From: JAIBCC01 sp963763855
GTDB lineage: Bacteria > Acidobacteriota > Blastocatellia > Pyrinomonadales > Pyrinomonadaceae
Assembly: GCA_963763855.1 (NCBI GenBank)
Contig: CAVXPU010000005.1
Location: 744,001-808,000, forward strand
Reading direction: 5' to 3'
DNA: 64,000 bases
The position numbers and the translations under genes are program-made. Below the pieces are notes generated by a model. The model worked only from the letters and a program-made list of their open reading frames with translations, was not told the origin of the DNA and ran no database searches. Shown here piece by piece: positions 1 to 8,610 of the stretch (position 1 is its first letter; every line of letters begins with the position of its first letter).

Positions 1-2
1 GG

Positions 3-1154
3 GTTGCCCGGCAAAAGGTTGAGGAAGAGAACACGATTTTGAATGAGCGGCGAACACTTGCGGCGACAACTCAAGAGCGTCGGCGTTCGGCTCAATCGGC
101 TCTGCGGAGAGTGGAATCTGAGCAAAGTGAACTCGAATCACGTTTGACCAAGCAGGATTTGGAACGAGCCGAATCTGAAAACACTTTAAACGCATTAAAT
201 ACTGCAATTAGCGAGATAAAAAGCGGAATCGTCAATGCCGAAGCAGAACAAAATACTGAGCAAAGCGAACTAAATGCGGCGACGCAGAATCTAAAATTGG
301 AACGCGAGAAAGCGGACGGGTTTTCGGAGGAATTGGCAGTCGACTTAATCAGCGAGCGGCGGAAGCCCGAAATTCGCGTGCGGAAATCGAGGTGAAGAAA
401 GCTGAATCTATCACGCGTCTGCAAAATCTGAAGTGAGAATTGCTCGCAAGAATTGAATCATTCATTGGTTGAATTGGTTGAGCAGATTGATGTTGCGGAT
501 GATTTTGCGTTGGAAGATTCACGCCGCGAGGTTGAAGATCTGCGGCAAAAGCTTGATGGATTTGGGGCGATCAACATGCTCGCTCTTGAAGAATTGAGCG
601 AAACGGAAGAGCGGCTTTTATTTTTAACGTCGCAACGCCAGGATATTATTGACAGCATAAATTCGGCGGAAGAAGCCTTGAGGGAAATCAAACAGCGTTC
701 GCGTGAGCGATTCCGCGAAGCATTTGAAGCGATAAACCGCTATTTCAAGGAATTTTTCCTAGAGCTTTTCGGCGGAGGGAAAGGTGAGATGACGCTACTC
801 GAAGCTGATGATATTTTAGAATCCGGAATTGAAATTGTCGCCCAACCGCCGGGCAAACGTCTTCAGAATATCTTGCTTTTATCGGGCGGCGAAAAAGCGA
901 TGACGGCAATTGCTTTGGTAATGGCAATCTTTCAATATCGCCCGTCACCATTTTGTTTGCTTGACGAGGTTGATGCTCCACTGGATGATGCGAACGTTGG
1001 AAGGTTTGTCGCAAAGATCGCTCAAATGTCTGAAAAGACACAGTTTATCGTTATTACGCATAACAAGAGAACGATGGAATCCGCCAAAGCACTTTACGGC
1101 GTAACGATGGAAGAAGCCGGAGTTTCGAAAGTAGTCTCGGTGAGATTTGAATAG
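3..1154 (+). CDS. smc: Chromosome segregation ATPase SMC, C-terminal part (5' cut by window, frame broken)
   Basis: SMC organises and segregates the chromosome as a long coiled-coil ATPase dimer. The visible part starts with charged, Ala/Glu-rich coiled coil and ends with the C-terminal ATPase half. The ABC-type signature LLSGGEKAMTA lies near 880-910, the Walker B segment FCLLDEVDAPLDDAN near 952-990, and the switch His in VITHNKRTME near 1050-1080. Hinge and N-terminal head lie outside the window. The frame breaks twice. One base seems lost near 340-355 and one gained near 431; between them the correct coil reads through 365-430 in another frame, so the two shifts compensate. Because smc is normally needed for growth, I suspect sequence errors rather than a dead gene, but cannot prove it. 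The stop is 6 bases before the next gene, so co-transcription is likely. Confidence 0.93.
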
Positions 1155-1160
1155 TAAGTT

Positions 1161-2032
1161 ATGAAAAAAAGCTTTATTTTTATCGGGTTGATATTGGTTT
1201 TATCGGTTTCGGCATTTGCTCAAACCAAGAAAAAAACTTCCCCCAAAACAAAGAAAACATCGGCTGGTAAAACTGTTTCGGCAAAAACGGAAACGGTTGA
1301 AACTGCACCGATTGTTGTTCCGCCCAAGAAAAATGAACGCCCCGAAGGTGAGCAAACTAATCAACAGCCGGAGTCAAAAAAGAATCGTCGAGCTGATAAA
1401 GACGCCGGAAAATCAAAGCCTGAAAAGATAGTTTATCCGTACGTTTACGAATTTTCGCAGCCTAATTTCATGGTTAGCCGGATGCTTATCGAACACGATG
1501 AAAAGGGAAAAGGCACGATTACTTTTGAAAAAAGTGCGGTGACTAGCGATCCTATTGTTGACCCAATTCAGCTTTCGCAAGTAACGCTTGGTAAACTTAA
1601 TGAGCTATTTTTCAAACCTTAAATTTTCTTGCTTCAAGCGAGGATTATCAATCGCCGACCAGAGATTATGGGCATTTGGGCAATCATACGGTTACATTGA
1701 GAAAAGATAATTCAGAGCGGACGGCGAAATATAATTGGTCGGAAAATAAAGATGCGAAGGCTTTGGCGGATGAATACCGAAAGATTGGCGAGCAATATAT
1801 CTGGTATTTTGATATGAATATTTCGAGGGAAAATCAGCCATTGGAATCCGCGAGCATAGTTGAACGGCTGGATTCTTTAATCCGTCGAAATGAAATATCC
1901 GATCCGCCGCAGATGCTTCCGTATCTGACCGTTTTAAGTAATGATGAAAGAATTCCGCTGCTTGCCCGCAATCACGTTTTACGAATTATTAAGCAAATCG
2001 AAAAAGATGCCGCCAAGAAAAATGGGAAGTGA
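1161..2032 (+). CDS. Secreted hypothetical protein, frameshifted
   Basis: Unrecognised protein of about 290 residues once a frameshift is repaired. It begins with a clear Sec signal peptide (MKKSFIFIGLILVLSVSAFA, then Q), followed by a Lys/Thr/Pro-rich low-complexity stretch of about 70 residues and then a globular part. The first frame stops at 1622. The protein continues in another frame through 1610-1676 (reading LNFLASSEDYQSPTRDYGHL) into the stretch ending at 2032, so one base is missing near 1600-1615. The start follows the smc stop by 6 bases. No enzymatic motif is visible; periplasmic or outer-surface location is inferred from the signal peptide only. Confidence 0.7.
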
Positions 2033-2040
2033 ACGATTAT

Positions 2041-3207
2041 TTATTTTGTAATTGTTCCATCAGCTGCAACCTTCGGAGCAGTCGTTGGAAAATCCATTTG
2101 AGAAAGCCTTCTAATTGTTGAAATCGCTGATTTTGTTTCGTCTTTCGTGAGAATTCCTCGATCACGCAAAACAAATGGATTAATTTTTCCGCTGACAAAT
2201 TTGCCCGTTGGATCAAGTTTAACTTCCAAAACCATCGTTTCCGCAGTTGCTCCTGATAGTGAGAACCAGCCGTAAGTTGCAAAATTTCCTAGTGAATAAG
2301 CAATCAAGCGGTCTTTATAGATCTCCATTCCACGCAAAACGTGCGGTCCGTGTCCGAGTACGAGATCGGCTCCGGCATCTATCACCGTTCGGGCAAAAAG
2401 CGGTAAGTTTCCTCTGGATTCGCCATAAAATATTTCGGTCATTTGCGGAACTCTTACGGCGGCTGCTCCTTCCGCTCCGCCGTGAAACGAAACCACAACA
2501 ATATCTGCCTTCTTATTCGCCTGCTCAACTAATTGGCGGGCAAAAGTCAATTCGTTCACGTTTGGTGAAATTTTATTGTGTGCAAAGCCGATGAACGCAA
2601 TTTTCTTTCCTTTTGCTTCAATAATCGTCATCGCAAACTGCTGTTTGTCGCTTCCGGCGTGTTTGATTCCGAGTTCGTCCAAAACTTTTCGACTGCTTAT
2701 TCGCCCTGCATCACCAAAATCGAAAGCATGATTATTTGCAAGACTCATGATATCTAAACCAGCTTCTTTCAGGTATTTACCGTATCGCGTTGGCACCCGA
2801 AAAGCATAACAAGTAACCTTCGGAATCGGCTCACCTTCTTTCAACGGTTTAACAGGTTTGGGCGGAGGAGGACATTTTTCAGAGATTCCACCATCGAGCA
2901 TTGGACCCTCAAGATTTGCAAATGCAATATCAGCCGCCTGAAAAATTGGAGCGACAGCCTTAAGCGAATCGGCACCATCATTTGGCGGCATCCGCGTTTC
3001 ATTGGGAAAGGTTGAGCCAAGCATTACATCGCCAGCAGCGGCAATCGTAATCGTTTCGCCAGTTTGCGGCGTTGGCTTTGGCGTTGCTTCTTCTTTGGGC
3101 TGAAAATAATTTACTTTATCGTGGCTCGCAGCATTGCTCTGACATCCAGAAAGCGTAGCAAATGCAACTATTATAAAGACCGTTTGAAAAAATATTGATT
3201 TCGCCAT
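2041..3207 (-). CDS. CapA-family (poly-gamma-glutamate capsule-type) metallophosphatase-like lipoprotein
   Basis: 388-residue protein of the PGA_cap/CapA family, a calcineurin-like fold found in polyglutamate capsule export and in many proteins of unknown substrate. Family motifs visible are GDVMLGS near the start, ANLEGP, SLANNHAFDFGDAG, VVSFHGGAE, and GHGPHVLRGMEIYKDRLIAY near the end. An upstream Met at 3249 is possible, but the Met at 3207 is followed directly by a lipoprotein signal (IVAFATLSGC, lipobox LSGC), so I start there. The mature protein would be a lipid-anchored envelope protein, with a Pro/Thr-rich linker after the Cys. No other capsule genes are nearby, so its substrate is unknown. 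Confidence 0.85.
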   Translation of the reverse strand: MAKSIFFQTVFIIVAFATLSGCQSNAASHDKVNYFQPKEEATPKPTPQTGETITIAAAGDVMLGSTFPNETRMPPNDGADSLKAVAPIFQAADIAFANLEGPMLDGGISEKCPPPPKPVKPLKEGEPIPKVTCYAFRVPTRYGKYLKEAGLDIMSLANNHAFDFGDAGRISSRKVLDELGIKHAGSDKQQFAMTIIEAKGKKIAFIGFAHNKISPNVNELTFARQLVEQANKKADIVVVSFHGGAEGAAAVRVPQMTEIFYGESRGNLPLFARTVIDAGADLVLGHGPHVLRGMEIYKDRLIAYSLGNFATYGWFSLSGATAETMVLEVKLDPTGKFVSGKINPFVLRDRGILTKDETKSAISTIRRLSQMDFPTTAPKVAADGTITK

Positions 3208-3307
3208 AGAAGAAATATGCTCCAGCACATCAGATGCTAAAAGTTTCAACGTGATTGTAATTTCTTTTGTTTATTTGTTGCAAGGTACATTTTTAGAAAT
3301 AGATACT

Positions 3308-3376
3308 GTTTAGAGGCGTGTCTTCGACCGCCGTTTCATAGAGCCGAGAAAGGCGGTCTAAGACACGCCTCTAAAC
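3308..3376. repeat. Long inverted repeat between CapA-like and helicase genes
   Basis: Arms of about 25 bases starting GTTTAGAGGCGTGTCTT pair almost perfectly with the right arm ending in AAGACACGCCTCTAAAC; the central loop is about 19 bases. It lies between the start of the CapA-like gene and the end of the helicase gene. It resembles the other dispersed palindromes in this window more than a rho-independent terminator, as no T-run follows either arm. Confidence 0.8.
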
Positions 3377-3396
3377 GATTTTCCGAGAGATATGAG

Positions 3397-5352
3397 TTAC
3401 CCGTTAAACACAGCATCAACATCTTTCAACTCAGTGGTAATTCGTGTTCGCGGAAGACTATTCAAAAAATCTTTTCCGTAGCCTTTTGTCCTGAGCCGTG
3501 AATCCAATAAAGCGATAACCCCTTTATCCGTAGCACTTCGAATTAATCGCCCGACACCCTGCTTGAGTGAGATAACAGCATTCGGAACGCTGTATTCGAA
3601 GAACGACATTCCGCCATTTTCGTCAATAAATTTCGTACGAGCGGCGACGATCGGATCGGTCGGCACGGCGAAAGGGAGTTTATCGATTATTACGCATGAA
3701 AGCTGCTCGCCGCGAACGTCAACTCCTTGCCAAAAGCTTGATGTCGCGAAAAGAACAGCGTTTTGGGTTGTTTTGAACTTGTCCAAAATACCCGTTTTCG
3801 ACATCGTACCTTGCACAAAACAAGGAAAACTTACCCTTGCCGAAACGAGTTCGTAAAGTGCATTCATCGCAGAAATGCTGGTTGAAAGCACAAAGGCACG
3901 TCCTTCTGTGATATGCAAAAGTTTTACAATTTCATTTGCCGCTACCTGCGTATATTCCGGCGAACGCGGATCTGGCATCATTTTTGGCAAATAAATGATC
4001 GCCTGCTTTTCGTAATCAAAAGATGATGGTGCGAGCAGGGAATTCGTTTTTTCGGTGTTTAAGCCAAGACGATTTTTGATGAAATCGAATTTTCCGTTGC
4101 TCGAAAGTGTTGCCGAAGTCAAAATGCAAGTTTCTACTTTCTCGAAAAGTTTATCCTGCAAAAGAGCGGAAACATCAATTGGCGAAGCACGCAAAAACAT
4201 CCCGCGTCCACGCCGCTCGAGCCAATAAACGTAATGCTTTTCAGCTTGCGAGGCAATAAAATCAAGGTCAAAGCGAACTTGCCTCGTCCGGCGAATTACA
4301 GATTCAATCTCGCTCGATTCATCATTCAATTTACTCAAAGTCGATTCCAAACGTGCTAAAGCCGTATCCAAAGCCAGATATGCTTCGCCGAGCGGAGTTG
4401 CTTCGACATCGCCTTTCGCGTGTTGAACGGCAAAAGAATTTAACGGCAGCGGAAATCTTCCGTCCTGCCCGCGTCCTTGCGAAAAACGTGACCAAAACTG
4501 ATCTGAAAAACCGATAATTCTCGCATTTTGTTTGGTTAAATCACGATTAAGCTCAACGTCCGCAATCGGCAAACGCTCAACATCTCGAATCAATTCATCA
4601 AGCTGATAGCTCGAAACCTGAAATCCGAAATATTCAGAAGCAATATCTTCAATGAAATGTGCTTCGTCAAAAATCACGGCAGAATAATCCGGCAAAACGC
4701 GTCCAAATTCATTGCCGCGAATATTCAGATCAGCAAAAAATAGATGATGATTTACGATTACAATATCAGCGGATTCAGCGTTTTGACGCATTCGGGTAAT
4801 AAAACACGCTTCATAATCGTTGCATTTTTGCCCGATGCACGTTTCGCCTTTGGCATTAATATCTTTCCAATACGATAGATTTTCCGGCAGATCATAGAGT
4901 TCCGAACGATCGCCCGTATCGCTCTCACGCGACCAACGCGAGACTTTTTGAAACGAATCAAGCTCGTCCATACTTTCCAAAATCGGCTGAGTTTCCGCCT
5001 TTTTTATTCGATACAAACAGGCATAATTATTGCGACCTTTCATATAAGCCGCCTTAAACTTTTTCGGCATCACTTTTTGCAAAAATGGAATGTCTTTTTC
5101 CATCAGTTGCTCTTGTAAATTCTTTGTGCCGGTCGAGATGATCACGCGTTTATTGTGTTTCAAAGCATAGGCGATCGCGGGTACGAGATAAGCAAGAGTT
5201 TTGCCCGTTCCCGTCCCAGCTTCAACGATAAGATGTTTATTTTCCTCAAACGCCTTAAACACCGCTTCAGCCATTTTGATCTGTCCGCCGCGATATTCAT
5301 ATTCTTTGTGATGATCGGCTATCAGCCCGGACTTTCCGAAAATTTTTTCCAT
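3397..5352 (-). CDS. dinG: DinG-type ATP-dependent DNA helicase (XPD-like, iron-sulfur)
   Basis: 651-residue superfamily 2 helicase of the DinG/XPD group, 5'-3' DNA helicases used in repair and in resolving R-loops. Motif I (Walker A) is EAGTGTGKT, motif II is DEAH (VIFDEAHFIED). Four cysteines between them (CLYR, CIGQKC, EACF) fit the 4Fe-4S domain. The C-terminal helicase motifs include ASSFWQGVDVRGEQL and QGVGRLIRSATDKG. The N-terminal exonuclease domain of some DinG proteins is absent. An upstream Met exists at 5397, but family alignment begins at MEKIFGKSGLIADH, so I start at 5352. It is transcribed toward the CapA-like gene and divergently from the toxin-antitoxin island. Confidence 0.93.
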   Translation of the reverse strand: MEKIFGKSGLIADHHKEYEYRGGQIKMAEAVFKAFEENKHLIVEAGTGTGKTLAYLVPAIAYALKHNKRVIISTGTKNLQEQLMEKDIPFLQKVMPKKFKAAYMKGRNNYACLYRIKKAETQPILESMDELDSFQKVSRWSRESDTGDRSELYDLPENLSYWKDINAKGETCIGQKCNDYEACFITRMRQNAESADIVIVNHHLFFADLNIRGNEFGRVLPDYSAVIFDEAHFIEDIASEYFGFQVSSYQLDELIRDVERLPIADVELNRDLTKQNARIIGFSDQFWSRFSQGRGQDGRFPLPLNSFAVQHAKGDVEATPLGEAYLALDTALARLESTLSKLNDESSEIESVIRRTRQVRFDLDFIASQAEKHYVYWLERRGRGMFLRASPIDVSALLQDKLFEKVETCILTSATLSSNGKFDFIKNRLGLNTEKTNSLLAPSSFDYEKQAIIYLPKMMPDPRSPEYTQVAANEIVKLLHITEGRAFVLSTSISAMNALYELVSARVSFPCFVQGTMSKTGILDKFKTTQNAVLFATSSFWQGVDVRGEQLSCVIIDKLPFAVPTDPIVAARTKFIDENGGMSFFEYSVPNAVISLKQGVGRLIRSATDKGVIALLDSRLRTKGYGKDFLNSLPRTRITTELKDVDAVFNG

Positions 5353-5448
5353 AATTTTGAGTAATTTGATATTACAAGTTGAGACTGATTGAAGCAACGG
5401 AGATTAGATAATCTCAGGTCAATTTGAAGAAATCAAAAAACCAAATCT

Positions 5449-5549
5449 TCCGAGAGCGTCTGAAATGAAAATTCAGTCCGTGAATCACGAGATGATATTT
5501 TTTTCTATTCAAAGAAATATGATAAAATCCAACCCTAGAGAGGTGAATT
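5449..5549 (+). promoter_or_regulatory. Promoter region of TA module 1 (repeated promoter family, copy 1)
   Basis: Begins with CCGAGAGCGTCTGA, continues with a CGTGAATCACGAG stretch, then a T-rich box (TTTTTTTCTATTCAA) and an extended -10 TATGATAAAAT at about 5519-5528, with a GAGAGGTG Shine-Dalgarno just before the ATG at 5550. Two further copies of the same arrangement precede the next two antitoxins (6505-6606, 7186-7288). Confidence 0.65.
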
Positions 5550-5765
5550 ATGGAAACGAAAAAGTTGAGCGGATTGCAATTGGAATTGCTGAAAGTTTAT
5601 TCGTTTGAACCTTCACCGAGTGATTTACAGCAGATCAAACAAATGTTGGCGAAATTTTTTGCGAATAAATTGGTGGAAAATGTGCAAAAATCCGTCGAAG
5701 AAAACAATATCACCGATAACGACTTGGAAAATTGGCTAAATGGAACGACTGCGATTAGTAATTGA
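5550..5765 (+). CDS. Putative antitoxin of a PIN-toxin module
   Basis: 71-residue acidic, helical protein with no recognisable enzyme motif. It starts 22 bases after an extended -10 and has a good Shine-Dalgarno (GAGAGGTG). Its 3' end overlaps the start of the PIN-domain gene by 26 bases, the usual order and coupling of type II toxin-antitoxin pairs. Antitoxin identity is inferred from this position, size and composition. It would bind and block the PIN RNase and probably repress its own promoter. Confidence 0.7.
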   Translation: METKKLSGLQLELLKVYSFEPSPSDLQQIKQMLAKFFANKLVENVQKSVEENNITDNDLENWLNGTTAISN

Positions 5766-6165
5766 TACAAATGTCTTTTTGGTGTCGTTGGCGGCACATT
5801 ACAAGCTTCATTGGATTTTCCAAAGTATTCTCAATTCCAAGTTTGATTTTTGCGTCACCAACGAAATACTCAAAGAATACGAAGAAATTATCGGAAGCCG
5901 TTATGGATTGAGCAAAACCGATAGCACACTCGATTTTCTGCTTCTCCTGCCAAATGTTATTCAAATCACGCCGTATTTTCGTTGGGATTTACTCGCAGAT
6001 AAAGATGATAACAAGTTTGTAGATTGTGCCTTAGCCGGAAGTTGCGATTTCATCGTGAGCAACGACAAAGGTTTTAAAGCATTATCTTCCATCGCCTTTC
6101 CATCGGTGAAAGTTCTGACCGCCGAGCAGTTTACCTCGGATTACAAAGAAATTCTCGAGACATAA
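5740..6165 (+). CDS. PIN-domain toxin (COG1569-type putative RNase)
   Basis: 141-residue PIN-domain protein, expected to be a Mg-dependent RNase toxin. The N-terminal acidic residue lies in LRLVIDTNVFLVS (Asp near residue 9). The second conserved acidic group is in ADKDDNKFVDCALAG, and the C-terminal SNDKGF motif carries the last. This arrangement matches the 'putative toxin component, PIN family' group rather than short VapC. All catalytic acidic positions appear intact, so this module is probably functional. The start ATG lies inside the antitoxin gene, indicating translational coupling. Confidence 0.88.
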   Translation: MERLRLVIDTNVFLVSLAAHYKLHWIFQSILNSKFDFCVTNEILKEYEEIIGSRYGLSKTDSTLDFLLLLPNVIQITPYFRWDLLADKDDNKFVDCALAGSCDFIVSNDKGFKALSSIAFPSVKVLTAEQFTSDYKEILET

Positions 6166-6196
6166 AAACAATCTGATAAATCAAAACAATTTCGAA

Positions 6197-6475
6197 AGGC
6201 AGAAACCCGACTGTGAAGGAGCGTGTCTTCAGCGTTGAGAACACGCTCCCTAATGGTCGCGTTTCTGCCTCGAAATAAGTCATTGAAAATGACGATCTAT
6301 TTGTAGCCCATAGTGCAACTATGGGAAAAAGGAAGGAATCGGGCGAAATTCTCGAAGAGAATGGAATCAATTATGTCGCCATTTTCAATGGCTGGAAAAT
6401 GTTTGCGATTGTAGCCCATATCTTGCGATATGGGCTACAAAAATGGCACAAACTTCGTTTGTTAATCAATTTCTT
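6197..6475. repeat. Composite hairpin repeat, copy A
   Basis: About 280 bases made of consecutive palindromes. First comes a 74-base palindrome with ends AGGCAGAAAC and GTTTCTGCCT (6197-6270). Then GTCATTGAAAATGAC, a TGTAGCCCATAGTG hairpin, GAATTC-like/AGAATGG arms, GCCATTTTCAATGGC, and a perfect hairpin TGTAGCCCATATC-TTGC-GATATGGGCTACA. The same series recurs at 8323-8610 in the same order and orientation with scattered substitutions. No gene is present here. Confidence 0.85.
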
Positions 6476-6504
6476 CCTTAAAATATGAATCAGAAACGCT
6501 ACAC

Positions 6505-6606
6505 TTTCTAAGGAGTGTGATTGAAAATTGAGCCTACCAATCATGCGAATGAAATTCTTTTTCGATTCAAAGACTTATGTTAAAATCTGATTCGAGGTGA
6601 AATACT
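6505..6606 (+). promoter_or_regulatory. Promoter region of TA module 2 (repeated promoter family, copy 2)
   Basis: Same layout as 5449-5549: AAGGAGTGTGATTGAAAATT, a CAATCATGCGAAT stretch, a T-rich box ending CGATTCAA, an extended -10 TATGTTAAAAT (6576-6586) and a GAGGTG Shine-Dalgarno before the ATG at 6607. Confidence 0.65.
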
Positions 6607-6822
6607 ATGATTGCTACCGAAGTTTTAAATTCTAAAATGCAAAATTTGCCAGTTGCGGCACAGACCGAAGTTTTACATTTCGTTGAATTTCTCTCGCAAA
6701 AATATGAGCAACAAGAAACCGAAGACAAGCAATGGTCTGAATTTTCGCTTGCTCAAGCAACAAAAGATTTAGAAGATGAAACACCTTACAGCGAAGAGGA
6801 TTTACAAGAAAAATGGCGTTAG
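6607..6822 (+). CDS. DUF2281-type antitoxin
   Basis: 71-residue protein whose first half (IATEVLNSKMQNLPVAAQTE, then VLHFVEFLSQKY) matches the short DUF2281 antitoxin family: an amphipathic N-terminal segment with 'LP...EVL.F..FL' spacing and an acidic C-terminus. It overlaps the start of the following MazF-like toxin pseudogene by 10 bases. The reading frame is intact although its toxin is not. It probably autoregulates from the promoter immediately upstream. Confidence 0.75.
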   Translation: MIATEVLNSKMQNLPVAAQTEVLHFVEFLSQKYEQQETEDKQWSEFSLAQATKDLEDETPYSEEDLQEKWR

Positions 6823-7163
6823 GCAAAGCAGGGGAAATCGTCCTATTCAGATTCCCGCAAACAGACTTAATCCTCGGAAGTTTGCGTCCTTCATTACTCA
6901 TTGCACCGATTCCTTCAAGTTACGATGATTGGCTGGTTTGTATGATTTCCTCGCAGATTCACTAAGCAATTCCAAACTTTGACGAAATAATTCTAAAAAC
7001 CGATACAGATTTCGCCCAAACTCGACTCAAATCCGAAAGCGTTATTCGTTTGTCGCGTCTAGCCGTTGTTTCCGAAACAATTTTTGTCGGCAAGCTCGGC
7101 GAAATTTCTCCAGCCCTTTTGAAAAAAGTCAAAGACAATTTAGCCGATTGGATTAGAAGTTGA
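6813..7163 (+). pseudogene. MazF/PemK-type toxin with an in-frame nonsense codon
   Basis: A 116-codon frame with one internal stop. It reads ALGKAGEIVLFRFPQTDLIL, then RPSLLIAPIP and WLVCMISSQIH, TAA at 6963-6965, and continues in the same frame as AIPNFDEIILKTDTDF, SVIRLSRLAVV and ISPALLKKVKDNLADWI to TGA at 7161-7163. This fits the PemK/MazF mRNA endonuclease fold (GEIVLFRFP start, R-P-S-L-L-I strand, SSQ, FD-E, S-V-I-R-L). The missing residue is most simply Gln (CAA to TAA). A single transition with the frame preserved on both sides argues for recent loss of toxicity. TAA is not a selenocysteine codon, so recoding is unlikely. Confidence 0.82.
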
Positions 7164-7185
7164 AAGGTAGAAACGTGATTGTTCC

Positions 7186-7288
7186 GAGGGCGTGTGATTG
7201 AAAGTTTAGCCCGCGAATCACTCGAATAAACGCGAATTGTTTTTCTGTTCAATAAGTTATGCTAAAATTTGTCTTGAGGTAAAAAGTT
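7186..7288 (+). promoter_or_regulatory. Promoter region of TA module 3 (repeated promoter family, copy 3)
   Basis: CCGAGGGCGTGTGATTGAAA, GCCCGCGAATCACTCG, a T-rich box ending CTGTTCAA, an extended -10 TATGCTAAAAT (about 7258-7268), then a TTGAGGT Shine-Dalgarno before the ATG at 7289. Aligns with the regions at 5449 and 6505. Confidence 0.65.
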
Positions 7289-7480
7289 ATGATTTCAACT
7301 GAAACTATGAACACCAAAATTCAAATGTTGTCTACTTCATCGCAAAAAGAAGTGCTTGACTTTATTGATGATTTGCTTGAAAAATCGGCTAAGTCAAATC
7401 AAAAAGAAAAAGCCTCCGCGTGGGAAGACTGGGCGAAAAGTCATTCGGAAAATGCGGTAAGTATTGACGATAGCCGCTAG
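7289..7480 (+). CDS. DUF2281-like antitoxin, second copy
   Basis: 63-residue protein resembling the antitoxin at 6607: both begin MI-TE-(V/T)(L/M)N-K-Q and carry a KEVLDFIDDLL-like segment. It ends with an acidic, Ser-rich tail. It is followed by a truncated PIN gene instead of a full toxin. Paralogy to 6607 extends upstream into the promoter, so the promoter and antitoxin were probably duplicated together. Confidence 0.7.
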   Translation: MISTETMNTKIQMLSTSSQKEVLDFIDDLLEKSAKSNQKEKASAWEDWAKSHSENAVSIDDSR

Positions 7481-7504
7481 GCGATTTACGAGGACGAGTA
7501 AAAC

Positions 7505-7645
7505 GTGGAAGATATTCAAGCCGACACCAACATTCTTTTACGAAGTGCTGAACCTGCTTACCAGACTCACCAAATAGCCGTTAATGCTGTCAAAAATTTA
7601 TTAGGTAACGGCGACCGAGTTTGTCTGATTCCGCAAAATGATTGA
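7505..7645 (+). pseudogene. N-terminal remnant of a PIN-domain (VapC-like) toxin
   Basis: A GTG-started frame of 46 codons reading EDIQADTNILLRSAEPAYQT, then HQIAVNAVKNLLGNGDRVCL and IPQND before TGA. The DTN-ILLR motif with HQIA, and the GD-VCLIPQN strand, match the first third of VapC-type PIN toxins (which usually continue '..IPQN..EFW'). The rest of the domain, including the other acidic active-site residues, is missing. Sequence then runs directly into the promoter of the next module, so this is a deletion remnant. Confidence 0.75.
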
Positions 7646-7678
7646 ACTTAAATTCGATTGTGATAAAATATTTTTGTT
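7641..7678 (+). promoter_or_regulatory. Promoter of TA module 4
   Basis: TTGAAC (-35-like, 7641-7646), 16-base spacer, then extended -10 TGATAAAAT ending at about 7668, closely before the ATG at 7679. No strong Shine-Dalgarno is seen, so the transcript could be nearly leaderless. Confidence 0.45.
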
Positions 7679-7897
7679 ATGACGAATACCGAATTGGAAA
7701 ATAGAATTGCGGCGTTAGAAGCGGAAGTCGCTTTGCTAAAAAGTAAAGTTGAAAAAAAAGGCGATAAAAGTGAACTACCTTGGTGGGAGCAAAGAATTGG
7801 AGTTTTTGCTGATGATCCGATATACGATGAAGCTATGAGATTAGGGCGGGAATATCGTGAATCGCAAAAGTTGAACTATGATGAGGACGCTGAGTAA
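7679..7897 (+). CDS. Putative VapB-type antitoxin
   Basis: 72-residue protein with an N-terminal leucine-zipper-like helix (LENRIAALEAEVALLKSKVE) that probably dimerises, a central WWEQRIGVFADDP segment and an acidic C-terminus. Its stop overlaps the ATG of the VapC gene by one base (TAATG). Antitoxin role is inferred from this coupling. Similar small coiled-coil proteins precede VapC in many bacteria; the DNA-binding fold is not evident. Confidence 0.72.
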   Translation: MTNTELENRIAALEAEVALLKSKVEKKGDKSELPWWEQRIGVFADDPIYDEAMRLGREYRESQKLNYDEDAE

Positions 7898-8322
7898 TGA
7901 TAATTCTCGACACCGATTGCCTCAGTTTGCTTGACCGCGAAAAACAGCTTGAATCCTCAAAACTTCGACAAAGACTCAGTAATTTTCCGCTTGATGAAAT
8001 CTTCACTACAATTATTTCATTTGAAGAACAAATGCGTGGGTGGATGGCGTTGATTGCGAAAGCGAAAAATTCAGAACAAGAAATCTTTGCTTATGAAAGA
8101 TTGCATCGTTCATTAGAAACTTATCGAAATACTGCAGTTCTGGATTATGACGAAAACGCCGCTGAAATCTACAAAAATCTCAAATCAAATAAAATCCGCA
8201 TCGGCTCAATGGATTTGAAAATCGCCGCAATCGCCATTTCCCGCAAAGCAATTTTAGTTTCCCGTAACCTGAAAGACTTTGAAGCCGTTCCGAATTTAGT
8301 CGTTAACGATTGGACTCGATAA
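7897..8322 (+). CDS. vapC: VapC-type PIN-domain RNase toxin
   Basis: 141-residue VapC-family PIN protein. Catalytic acidic residues are visible in MIILDTDCLSLL (Asp5), FEEQMRG (Glu near residue 48), GSMDLKIAAIA (Asp near residue 107) and VSRNLKDFEAVPNLVVNDW at the C-terminus. The frame is complete and of normal length. It follows its antitoxin by a TAATG overlap. With 5740-6165 it is one of only two intact toxins in this island. Confidence 0.9.
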   Translation: MIILDTDCLSLLDREKQLESSKLRQRLSNFPLDEIFTTIISFEEQMRGWMALIAKAKNSEQEIFAYERLHRSLETYRNTAVLDYDENAAEIYKNLKSNKIRIGSMDLKIAAIAISRKAILVSRNLKDFEAVPNLVVNDWTR

Positions 8323-8610
8323 AGGCGGAAACTAGGGCTGTAAAGGAGCGTGTTTTCGACGCTGACAGCATGCTTCCTAAACCTTCTCGCGTTTCTGCCT
8401 GAAAACGAGTCATTGAAAATGACGACCTATTTGTAGCCCATCGTGCATCTATGGGTAAAGGTCAAGCAAATGGGCGGAATTCTCGAAGAGAATGGCATAA
8501 ATCATGCCGCCATTTTCAATGGCTTGGAAATGTTTGCAATTGATACCCATATCTTGCGATATGGGCTACAAATATGACACAAACTTCGTTTGTTAAATCA
8601 ATCTCGTAAG
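8323..8610. repeat. Composite hairpin repeat, copy B
   Basis: Second copy of the hairpin series at 6197-6475, in the same order: an AGGCGGAAACT...GTTTCTGCCT palindrome (8323-8400), GTCATTGAAAATGACGACC, TGTAGCCCATCGTG, the AATTCTCGAAGAGAATGG hairpin, GCCATTTTCAATGGC, and a CCCATATCTTGCGATATGGG hairpin. It ends CAAACTTCGTTTGTTAAATC like copy A. Both copies directly follow a PIN toxin gene. Confidence 0.85.

Noticed and set aside
434..436. TGA inside smc as another selenocysteine codon
   Set aside because: The protein leaves this frame just before the TGA and resumes in another, so it is explained by an indel; smc has no redox site here.
6963..6965. TAA in the MazF-like gene as recoded codon
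   Set aside because: TAA is not known to encode Sec, and only one change from CAA (Gln) is required.
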